In this document: piece by piece, positions 16,999 through 23,810 of the stretch
Layout of the letters: every line of letters begins with the position of its first letter
Position numbering within the stretch: position 1 is the first letter of the stretch
Assembly: GCA_025150425.1 (NCBI GenBank)
Contig: CP102281.1
Location: 2,542,001-2,606,000 of the forward strand
Source of the DNA: [Eubacterium] siraeum
GTDB lineage: Bacteria; Bacillota; Clostridia; Oscillospirales; Ruminococcaceae
Direction of reading: 5' to 3'
Length of the DNA stretch: 64,000 bases
Notes under the pieces: generated by a model
The model's database searches: none
What the model was told of the DNA's origin: nothing
What the model saw: the letters and a program-made list of their open reading frames with translations, nothing else
Program-made: the position numbers and the translations under genes

Positions 16999-17559
16999 TT
17001 ATAATTTGAATTTTTTCTTTTGTTTTTCTATTGTGCGATAGAGTTTGTTTTTAACGGTAGACAGCTTGACATCAAGCGCCTTCGCTACGTCCTCCAGCTT
17101 CATATCACACGCAAAATGAAGATAGAATATCTGACCTGTCAGTTCATCGGTCTTCATTATGTCATCGAAAATCTGTTTCGCAACGATCTTGTTGCTGATA
17201 ACGTCCTCAAGTCTTTGCTGAGGCTTGGACATCTCCCGTTCGATAGCGACCATTTCTTCTTCGGTATAGTCGGAAAAGGAGGAAACCTTTTCGTCCTTCT
17301 TCCTACCCGAAAAATAGGTGCGGCATTCAAACTTTGCTATATTTATAAGGAAAGCCTCGGGGCTTTCGATGTCCTCGCGTCCTTTTTCGCTTATGCGCTT
17401 GAAGAAACGTGTATAGACGTTCTGAATAATATCTTCCGCATCTTCCATATTTCCGCATTTGCTGACTACAAAACGGGAAACGGATCTGCAGGTTTCGTTG
17501 TAGACACGGTTGAAATATTCTTCGATATTCTCGTGACCTCCGTGAATCTCTGCGCCCAT
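16999..17559 (-). CDS. ECF-family RNA polymerase sigma factor
   Basis: A 186-residue protein with sigma region 2 (YNETCRSVSRFVVSKCGNMEDAED...VYTRFFK) and region 4 (LHFACDMKLEDVAKALDVKLSTVKNKLYR), whose helix-turn-helix recognises the -35 element. There is no region 1 or 3, as expected for group 4 factors. It starts at ATG 17559 after GAGGTGAG. The likely membrane-bound regulator follows in the same operon. A TGAAAC motif 55 bp upstream on the same strand could be part of an autoregulated promoter, but this is weak. Confidence 0.85.
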   Translation of the reverse strand: MGAEIHGGHENIEEYFNRVYNETCRSVSRFVVSKCGNMEDAEDIIQNVYTRFFKRISEKGREDIESPEAFLINIAKFECRTYFSGRKKDEKVSSFSDYTEEEMVAIEREMSKPQQRLEDVISNKIVAKQIFDDIMKTDELTGQIFYLHFACDMKLEDVAKALDVKLSTVKNKLYRTIEKQKKKFKL

Positions 17560-17960
17560 CGGCTCACCTCACTTTGTCACCTACTTTGTAGTAGGCTGAA
17601 TTTCAGAAAAAGTTTCACTCAAAATGAAAATTCTGTGTATCGGATAAGTAAAAAAATACGAATGTTTTTTGTGCAGTATAACCATATATTGATTTTTGAC
17701 TGCCGGAAAGCAGAATATATAGCACGAAGTGCGTGCTGTCGGCATATTTGCTCTATTATATTGTACATTAAACGGGGCGATTAGTCAAGGGGAACATATT
17801 TATAGAGAGATATGCTGTTCATTGGCAGCTCGCTACGGATACATAAATCATAGGTTTTGCGTATCGTTTTTAACAAGCTGTGCTTCTGCGGCAAAAAGCG
17901 ACAATAGCAAAATATAGAGAAATAGACAAAATCATCATAAAATTTTGTCTATTTTGCTAA
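17560..17960. other. Divergent intergenic region
   Basis: It lies between the ECF sigma gene and the first surface-protein gene. I see a possible ECF-type -35 (TGAAAC, minus strand, 17617-17612) and A/T-rich DNA, but no gene or RNA that I can support. Confidence 0.4.
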
Positions 17961-17989
17961 TTGTAAAGTAAAAGAATATGTAGTATTAT
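17961..17989 (+). promoter_or_regulatory. Promoter of surface protein 1
   Basis: TTGTAA (17961-17966), a 17-bp spacer and TATTAT (17984-17989). A perfect inverted repeat TTTTAGCTTA/TAAGCTAAAA follows at about 17993-18014 in the leader, close to the ribosome site GGAGG. Confidence 0.65.
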
Positions 17990-18034
17990 TTATTTTAGCT
18001 TAGATAAGCTAAAAATTATATGGAGGATAAATTC

Positions 18035-18754
18035 ATGAAATTTTCTAAGGTTTTAGCAAGCGTTGCTGCAGCTACAGTTGCGGTTTCTGCACTTGCAGTA
18101 AGTGCTTTCGCAGCAGACGCATTAGTATCTATGACTGTTGCAGAAAGCGGTAAGCCTAGTGATGCCGGTCAGGTTAATTTATGGGAGCTCCCCTTCGACG
18201 AGAGTGTTTACACATGGGCAGGCGACGTTGATAAGGCAGTAGCTACAATCACTAGCCAGGCTTACGCTAACGGCGCTCTTGGTGCAAACACAGTTGCAGC
18301 TGACGGTTGGGCAGCATCTGCACAGGTTGAAAACTCAGCAGCAGGCACAAATGAATGGGTTTGGGACGGCATCGGCGGTCTCAAGTCAGGTCTTGATGAA
18401 GACGGTAAAGAAACCGGCTACTTCAAGGTTGAAGTATGGTGGATGAACGCTCAGGACGACGGTTCAGCTGCTACATTAACAGTTGACAAGGTTGACTTCT
18501 ACAACAAGAATGGCGATTTACTCGCTACATATCCTGTAGCTGACGTTAACCCCGGCGAATCAAATGCTCCCGTTGAGCCCGGTGAAACAGAAGATCCCGC
18601 TGAGCCCGGTAAATCTGACGCAGTTAACCCCGGCGAATGCTCAGGCGAGCCCGTTAACCCTCCTACAGGTGCGGCAGTAGCAGTTATCCCTGCAGCTCTC
18701 GCAGCAGCAGCAGTTGCTACAACAGGTATCGTTCTTAAGAAGAGAAGCAAGTAA
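18035..18754 (+). CDS. NPPTG-tailed surface protein 1
   Basis: A 239-residue protein: signal peptide (ends near SAFAADA), a central domain of about 150 residues rich in Trp and Gly that looks like a beta-sandwich, a Pro/Gly/Glu linker (PGETEDPAEPGKS), then NPPTG, a hydrophobic stretch and KKRSK. The tail is a sortase signal of the NPxTG type, so the protein is predicted to be linked to the wall. I start at ATG 18035, eight bases after GGAGG, rather than at 18020. The tail is shared almost to the base with the next two genes. A carbohydrate-binding role is possible but unproven. Confidence 0.8.
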   Translation: MKFSKVLASVAAATVAVSALAVSAFAADALVSMTVAESGKPSDAGQVNLWELPFDESVYTWAGDVDKAVATITSQAYANGALGANTVAADGWAASAQVENSAAGTNEWVWDGIGGLKSGLDEDGKETGYFKVEVWWMNAQDDGSAATLTVDKVDFYNKNGDLLATYPVADVNPGESNAPVEPGETEDPAEPGKSDAVNPGECSGEPVNPPTGAAVAVIPAALAAAAVATTGIVLKKRSK

Positions 18755-18796
18755 TTGCTTTTAAACGGTTTAACGCTTTGAATTAAAGAGCATACG

Positions 18797-18826
18797 ACCC
18801 CTCCGCTTATGGCGGAGGGGTTTTTG
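18797..18826 (+). terminator. Terminator of surface protein 1
   Basis: ACCCCTCCGC and GCGGAGGGGT around loop TTATG, then TTTTT. The same terminator follows each of the three paralogues. Confidence 0.9.
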
Positions 18827-18934
18827 TCATATAAGTTGGCATATTTTCAGATTTAATGCTGTAAAGGCACAAAATCGCATTACTGTTTATATCGTTTCAC
18901 CAAAACGAAAAAGTTTTTTTGTGCAAAATGCCAC

Positions 18935-18963
18935 TTGTAAAAAAAACTGCGATATAGTATGAT
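18935..18963 (+). promoter_or_regulatory. Promoter of surface protein 2
   Basis: TTGTAA (18935-18940), a 17-bp spacer and TATGAT (18958-18963). The leader again holds TAGCTT...AAGCTA before the GGAGG site. Confidence 0.65.
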
Positions 18964-19011
18964 TAAAAATAGCTTAAAAGCTAAAAAAATATTTTATGGA
19001 GGACAAAACCA

Positions 19012-20142
19012 ATGAAGTTTACAAAAACTTTAGCAAGTATTGCGGCTGCTGCAATCGCAGTTTCTTCACTTGCAGTAAGTGCTTTCGCCGGTTCTATCAC
19101 ATTCAGTGATGATGCCTGGTGGACACAGAAGGACTTAAAGATTGAAGATATTCTTGAAGGCAACAAGCCCGAAGATGTCGAATCAATCACATTCACAAGC
19201 GACACTACTTTCTTCCTCGGTTACAACTCAACAAAAGTAACTGATGAAAAGACAGGTAGCACATGGAAGCAGGATGCGACTGCTGCTGACACTTATACAG
19301 TTTCTGATGCAGTTCTCGCTGCACAGGAAATCGAAGGCAACACAGTTAACCCCGCTTTCAGCGTAATGTTAAGCAAGGGCGACGGCGTTGATTACACAAT
19401 CAACTGGAAGGTTAACCTTAAGAACAATGAACCCGCTAAGCCTAAGCCTATTCAGACAAAGGCAGAGATCTCTTATGTTGACGCAACAACTCCCTCATAC
19501 TCATACACAGTTAAGGGTGATATCGATACTCTTAACGTTGATGTTGCACTTTCAGCAGAGGCAACAGAAGCCGGTTCAGGTTGGAACGACTGGTGCGGTG
19601 CCGGTGTTGCAGTTACAAACCCCGACGGTACAGTTAAGTACTATCAGTGGGGCGGTGCCGGCGTAACATGGTCTTGGGATGTAGACGGTGACAAGGTCGA
19701 CGATTCTATAGACGGCGTTAACGGCAAAACATGGGTAGGCACTGTCGGCGCTGACGGTGGTCAGCTTTCTATCCCCGTTGTTAAGGGTGCTGTAGTTGAT
19801 TTCTACTGCTTAAGCTGGGATTCATATAATGGCGTTCAGTACACATTAACAATCAACGATGAAGAAGCTGCAGTAAAGCCCGGTGAAACAGAAGATCCTA
19901 CTAAGCCCGGTGAAACAGAAGATCCTACTAAGCCCGGTGAAACAGAAGATCCTACTAAGCCCGGTGAAACAGAAGATCCTGCTGAGCCCGGTGAATCTTC
20001 AGGCGATGTTGTTAACCCCGGCGAATGCTCAGGCGAGCCCGTTAACCCTCCTACAGGTGCTGCAGTAGCAGTTATCCCTGCAGCTCTCGCAGCAGCAGCA
20101 GTTGCTACAACAGGTATCGTTCTTAAGAAGAGAAGCAAGTAA
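19012..20142 (+). CDS. NPPTG-tailed surface protein 2
   Basis: A 376-residue protein with a signal peptide ending at SAFA. The first domain (about residues 24-138) is almost identical to that of surface protein 3. A second Trp-rich domain (about 145-290, WNDWCGAGVAV...YYQWGGAGVTWSW) is unique to this copy. A linker with four PGETEDP repeats follows, then the NPPTG sorting tail ending in KKRSK. ATG 19012 follows TATGGAGGA. Predicted to be sortase-anchored. The second domain has the look of a carbohydrate-binding module, without a family I can name. Confidence 0.8.
   Translation: MKFTKTLASIAAAAIAVSSLAVSAFAGSITFSDDAWWTQKDLKIEDILEGNKPEDVESITFTSDTTFFLGYNSTKVTDEKTGSTWKQDATAADTYTVSDAVLAAQEIEGNTVNPAFSVMLSKGDGVDYTINWKVNLKNNEPAKPKPIQTKAEISYVDATTPSYSYTVKGDIDTLNVDVALSAEATEAGSGWNDWCGAGVAVTNPDGTVKYYQWGGAGVTWSWDVDGDKVDDSIDGVNGKTWVGTVGADGGQLSIPVVKGAVVDFYCLSWDSYNGVQYTLTINDEEAAVKPGETEDPTKPGETEDPTKPGETEDPTKPGETEDPAEPGESSGDVVNPGECSGEPVNPPTGAAVAVIPAALAAAAVATTGIVLKKRSK
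19877..19990 (+). repeat. 27-bp tandem repeats in the linker of surface protein 2
   Basis: Repeats of CCCGGTGAAACAGAAGATCC followed by TACTAAG encode PGETEDPTK. Slippage here could change linker length. Confidence 0.8.
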
Positions 20143-20184
20143 TTGCTTTTAAACGGTTTAACGCTTTGAATTAAAGAGCATACG

Positions 20185-20214
20185 ACCCCTCCGCTTATGG
20201 CGGAGGGGTTTTTA
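20185..20214 (+). terminator. Terminator of surface protein 2
   Basis: Same ACCCCTCCGC/GCGGAGGGGT hairpin and T run as after surface protein 1. Confidence 0.9.
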
Positions 20215-20321
20215 TCATATAAGTTGGCATATTTTCGGATTTAATGCTGTAAAGGCACAAAATCGCATTACTGTTTATATTGTTTCACCAAAACGAAAAA
20301 GTTTTTTGTGCAAAATGCCAC

Positions 20322-20350
20322 TTGTAAAAAAAACTGCGATATAGTATGAT
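20322..20350 (+). promoter_or_regulatory. Promoter of surface protein 3
   Basis: TTGTAA (20322-20327), a 17-bp spacer and TATGAT (20345-20350), duplicated from the promoter of surface protein 2. Confidence 0.65.
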
Positions 20351-20398
20351 TAAAAATAGCTTAAAAGCTAAAAAAATATTTTATGGAGGACAAAACCA

Positions 20399-21487
20399 AT
20401 GAAGTTTACAAAAACTTTAGCAAGTATTGCGGCTGCTGCAATCGCAGTTTCTTCACTTGCAGTAAGTGCTTTCGCCGGTTCTATCACATTCAGTGATGAT
20501 GCCTGGTGGACACAGAAGGACTTAAAGATTGAAGATATTCTGGAAGGCAACAAGCCCGAAGATGTCGAATCAATCACATTCACAAGCGACACTACTTTCT
20601 TCCTCGGTTACAACTCAACAAAAGTAACTGATGAAAAGACAGGTAGCACATGGAAGCAGGATGCGACTGCTGCTGACACTTATACAGTTTCGGATGCAGT
20701 TCTCGCTACACAGGAAATCGAAGGCAACACAGTTAACCCCGCTTTCAGCGTAATGTTAAGCAAGGGCGACGGCGTTGATTACACAATCAACTGGAAGGTT
20801 AACCTTAAGAGCACAGAACCCGCTGATCCTGCTGATCCTGTTAATCCCGGTGAGACAGAAGCTCCCGCTGAGCCTGTAGCTCCCGCTGACGTTACAATTG
20901 CTAACTCAGGTAAGACAGTTATCGATTCAGGTCTTGTTCGTACAAACATCATCAACACTTTTGTAAGCGATGAAGCTTTAAAGATTGCTGATAAGGCTGC
21001 TTTTGCAGGTGCTAACAAGATTTCTGTTAAGTTTACAGTTACAAACTTCACAACTCCCTTCAAGGCTTGGATCTCTATGGCTGACTCCAAGTGGGAATGC
21101 CAGTTCTGGGGCGAAGGTGACAAGGGCAATGCAAACGCTAAGTGCACTCCCGTTGAAGTAACAGGTAATGGTACTTATGTTGTAACAATTGACCTTGACA
21201 AGGTTATCGATGGTATGGAATTCATCGCAGTTTGCACAGACCTCAAGGCTACTGAAGACGATGCTATCCCCACAATCGCTATCGATCAGGTTAGGATCAA
21301 TGAAGAAATCACAGTAAAGCCCGGCGAAACAACTGAGCCCGGCGAATCAGATCCTGTTAAGCCCGGCGATTGCTCAGGCGAGCCCGTTAACCCTCCTACA
21401 GGTGCGGCAGTAGCAGTTATCCCTGCAGCTCTCGCAGCAGCAGCAGTTGCTACAACAGGTATCGTTCTTAAGAAGAGAAGCAAGTAA
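20399..21487 (+). CDS. NPPTG-tailed surface protein 3
   Basis: A 362-residue protein. The signal peptide and first domain match surface protein 2 almost exactly to about residue 138. After a Pro-rich hinge (DPADPVNPGETEAPAEP) the second domain (about 165-310) is unrelated to that of protein 2 and reads like a beta-sandwich module (ISVKFTVTNFTTPFKAWISM). The end is the common NPPTG tail with KKRSK. The gene is a chimera of shared ends and a private middle. Wall anchoring by sortase is predicted. The ligand is unknown; plant polysaccharide is plausible given the GH5 and GH2 neighbours. Confidence 0.8.
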   Translation: MKFTKTLASIAAAAIAVSSLAVSAFAGSITFSDDAWWTQKDLKIEDILEGNKPEDVESITFTSDTTFFLGYNSTKVTDEKTGSTWKQDATAADTYTVSDAVLATQEIEGNTVNPAFSVMLSKGDGVDYTINWKVNLKSTEPADPADPVNPGETEAPAEPVAPADVTIANSGKTVIDSGLVRTNIINTFVSDEALKIADKAAFAGANKISVKFTVTNFTTPFKAWISMADSKWECQFWGEGDKGNANAKCTPVEVTGNGTYVVTIDLDKVIDGMEFIAVCTDLKATEDDAIPTIAIDQVRINEEITVKPGETTEPGESDPVKPGDCSGEPVNPPTGAAVAVIPAALAAAAVATTGIVLKKRSK

Positions 21488-21527
21488 TCGCTTTTAAGTG
21501 ATGAGATGCTTTAATTAAAGAGCATAC

Positions 21528-21558
21528 AGCCCCTCCGCTTATGGCGGAGGGGCTTTTG
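21528..21558 (+). terminator. Terminator of surface protein 3
   Basis: AGCCCCTCCGC pairs with GCGGAGGGGCT, then TTTTG. One compensatory pair differs from the two earlier copies (A-T to G-C at the base of the stem). Confidence 0.9.
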
Positions 21559-21604
21559 TTTTATTCTGCGCTATAGGATTTAAATTTCGGGGTATATAAC
21601 TGAA

Positions 21605-21823
21605 GCCACAGCAAAAGCTGTGGCTTTCAGTTTGTAGAAAAAGTATGTTTTTGAAACAAACTTCTAACTCACTACCCCTATCCCCCTACCCCCTTTCCCC
21701 GGAAAGGGGGATTTTACTGGGGCTACCGCCCCTAGACCCTGTCGGGGGCTACGCCCCTGCGACCCCATTTTCAAAAATTATATAGGTTTAGCGACAGTCT
21801 GAAGCCACAGCAAAAGCTGTGGC
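21605..21823. repeat. Hairpin-bounded repeat element, copy 3
   Basis: GCCACAGC-AAAA-GCTGTGGC opens (21605-21624) and closes (21804-21823) the element in the same orientation. The core keeps TTTGTAGAAAAAGTATGTTT, the AAACAAACTT stem, the CCCCCTTTCCCC/GGAAAGGGGG hairpin, TACTGGGGCTACCGCCCCTAG and a GGGGGCTACGCCCC hairpin. It is the shortest copy (219 bp) and lacks the two-stem units. At the right end GTTTAGCGACA and TGTCGCTAAAC extend the hairpin into a longer cruciform. Confidence 0.8.
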
Positions 21824-22016
21824 TTTCATATTGTCGCTAAACTCAAGCACCGCAACGGTGAAATGAGAGCGGCGGTTATTTTGAAAAGGACTAACCGAAA
21901 CTTTTGGTTTCTCTTTTTAACGTTTATTACCGCCGGTAACGAAAGTCAGGCAAAGCTCAATCAAATAGAACGGCGAATTTGATGCTGCACATTGCCGCCC
22001 GACAGCTTATCTTCTA

Positions 22017-22310
22017 ATCATTGCTTTGTTTATTCCCGACCGTTTTGCTAACCTCAATAACGCACCAACCTTTAAAAAGGTCGTAATTTGTAGCGGCTCA
22101 CAGCCGCATATTATCTGGCAATCATTGCTTTGTTTATTCCCGACCGTTTTACTAACCTCAATAATGCACCAACCTTTAAAAAGGTCGGAATTTGATGCGG
22201 GTCACAGCCTACAGCTTGTCTGCTAATCATTGCTTTGTTTATTCCCGACCGTTTTACTAACCTCAATAACGCACCAACCTTTAAAAAGGTCGGAATTTGA
22301 AGCGGGTCAC
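22017..22310. repeat. Three tandem units of about 105 bp
   Basis: Units start at 22017, 22121 and 22226 with ATCATTGCTTTGTTTATTCC, continue with CGACCGTTTT and ACCAACCTTTAAAAAGGTCG (a hairpin), and end in a variable GCGG-rich piece. They abut the comFB-like gene's 3' end. The sequence just before them (21925-22010) resembles, inverted, the 39180-39250 repeat. Confidence 0.85.
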
Positions 22311-22855
22311 ACCCGTTCGTTGTGGAAGGGTCTGCGTTTGTTTTCAAGAACAACCTTAACGATTGCAGAGTATATATCCTTTCGTGCATAGCTGCAATAG
22401 CCGTCTACTACCGAACGCTCCTCATCCTGCGTTACCGTTACTATTTTTACGGGAACAAGGTCAAGCACCTTTTCGGATATTATCCGCTTGCATTTTTCAC
22501 AATGGCAGGTGTTGAAGCGTCTTAACGCATCGTCAAGTATCTCGTCAATGATTATGCGGTTTATGTCTATCGTTATCTGTCCTGTGTGACGTGTTACGCT
22601 TTTAACCGTCTGCTGTGGCTCATCGTCCTTCGGGATATGGAGCATCGGGTTATGCTTTGTGTGAGATTTAGGAGCGGATGTGCCTCGCTTTGACTGTGTA
22701 TAGTTACGCAGTTTGTCCTCTACGGTGCCTTCGGCAAGCGATCTTTTCTCTCTTTCCTGCTCGGCAGGCGGTAAGAACGGATTGACACCTGATGGTTTTG
22801 CGTTTATAAGATTCATTACCTGTCTTGTCTTGCTTGATTTATATTCTTCTGCCAC
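22307..22855 (-). CDS. ComFB-domain protein
   Basis: A 182-residue protein. The first 90 residues are basic and probably unstructured. The C-terminal part has the ComFB (late competence) signature DEILDDALRRFNTCHCEKCKR with CxC-x2-C (about residues 116-121). ComFB-type proteins in cyanobacteria bind cyclic di-GMP, and a GGDEF enzyme and PilZ protein lie just upstream. The start is GTG 22855. The ribosome site AAAGGAG can pair with CTCCT next to the start codon, so initiation may be controlled. It is 21 bp behind parA, in the same operon. Confidence 0.75.
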   Translation of the reverse strand: MAEEYKSSKTRQVMNLINAKPSGVNPFLPPAEQEREKRSLAEGTVEDKLRNYTQSKRGTSAPKSHTKHNPMLHIPKDDEPQQTVKSVTRHTGQITIDINRIIIDEILDDALRRFNTCHCEKCKRIISEKVLDLVPVKIVTVTQDEERSVVDGYCSYARKDIYSAIVKVVLENKRRPFHNERV

Positions 22856-22876
22856 AGGAGGCGCTCCTTTCGTAAA

Positions 22877-23695
22877 TTACTGTTTCTTTGACGGTCTGCG
22901 GACAGGTCGTTTGCTGTCCTTTCTCTGCGATTTTTTCATCGGTACACCGGTCACTTCGTTGATAAGACTGCGGTATTCTGCGGTCGCCTTGGAGCGTGGG
23001 GCATATTCCATTATTGAAATGCCGTGTGCAGGGGCTTCCGCAAGGGAAACGTTTGTGCTTATCCTTGAACTGAGTATCTTTGTGCCAAGCTGTTCGGCTA
23101 TCATTCCGGCAAGCTCCTCAACTTCTTTTGTAAGCACAAGTCGGGGATTATATTTATTAAGCAATATGCCTGTAATCTCCAGATCCTTGTTGTAATATTT
23201 CTTTACGGCGAAAATCGTTTCTTTAAGCTGTGCTATTCCCTGCAGGCTGAGTATCTCGGCTATCATCGGAATAATCAGCTTGTCCGCCGCTGTATATGCG
23301 TTTATCGTGAGGATTGAAAGCGCAGGAGGGGTGTCTATCATTATGTAATCGTAATCGTCCATAACGTCCGACAGTGCCTCTCTGAGAAGGTACTCTCTGC
23401 CAACACCTGTAAGCTCAAGCTCACAGCCCGACAACAGTATGTTTGCGGGGATAACATCGCAGTTATCCGTGCATTGTATTGCCTCTTTTACGGTGCAGTT
23501 TCCCTTGAATACATCGTACATAGTATAGCTTTCTTCTGCGTCAGCGCCAAGGCTGAAGCTGAGATTTCCCTGCGGATCGAGGTCTATTGCAAGAACGCTC
23601 TTACCGCTTTCGGTTAGTCCTCCGCAGAATGCGGCGCAGGTCGTGGTTTTGCCGACACCGCCCTTCTGATTTGTTATCGCTATAACAACTGCCAT
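22877..23695 (-). CDS. ParA/Soj-type ATPase
   Basis: A 272-residue ATPase of the ParA/MinD superfamily. The deviant Walker A motif NQKGGVGKTTTC is at residues 8-19, the Walker A' region reads VLAIDLDPQGNLSF and Walker B reads YIMIDTPPAL. The C-terminus is extended and very basic (KKSQRKDSKRPVRRPSKKQ), as in DNA-binding Soj proteins. No ParB gene is next to it. Paired with a ComFB protein, and near the flagellar cluster, it could position a cell-surface complex, although chromosome partition is the family default. A clear ribosome site (GAGAGGAT) precedes ATG 23695. Confidence 0.85.
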   Translation of the reverse strand: MAVVIAITNQKGGVGKTTTCAAFCGGLTESGKSVLAIDLDPQGNLSFSLGADAEESYTMYDVFKGNCTVKEAIQCTDNCDVIPANILLSGCELELTGVGREYLLREALSDVMDDYDYIMIDTPPALSILTINAYTAADKLIIPMIAEILSLQGIAQLKETIFAVKKYYNKDLEITGILLNKYNPRLVLTKEVEELAGMIAEQLGTKILSSRISTNVSLAEAPAHGISIMEYAPRSKATAEYRSLINEVTGVPMKKSQRKDSKRPVRRPSKKQ

Positions 23696-23765
23696 ACAGT
23701 GTATCCTCTCTTTGCCTTATCGGGTTAAATTTTAGATTTTCAAATTATTTACAGATAAAAGCAAT

Positions 23766-23790
23766 CATACCCGCTGAAAAAGCGGGTATG
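23766..23790 (-). terminator. Probable terminator after the GGDEF gene
   Basis: CATACCCGC and GCGGGTATG form a 9-bp stem around TGAAAAA, 20 bp past the stop codon. A modest T-rich tail follows on the minus strand. Confidence 0.6.
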
Positions 23791-23810
23791 AATATTTCTG
23801 ATTACTTTAA

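Larger units (their letters stand above)
20143..20812 (+). repeat. Tandem duplication of about 0.68 kb
   Basis: The region from the terminator after surface protein 2 through the promoter, leader and first domain of surface protein 3 is nearly base-for-base equal to 18755-19425 (offset 1387-1388 bp, with one indel in a T run). This implies a recent duplication or gene conversion. Confidence 0.85.

Noticed and set aside
22017-22310. CRISPR array
   Set aside because: Units are about 105 bp and nearly identical throughout, with no short repeat/variable spacer alternation and no cas genes.
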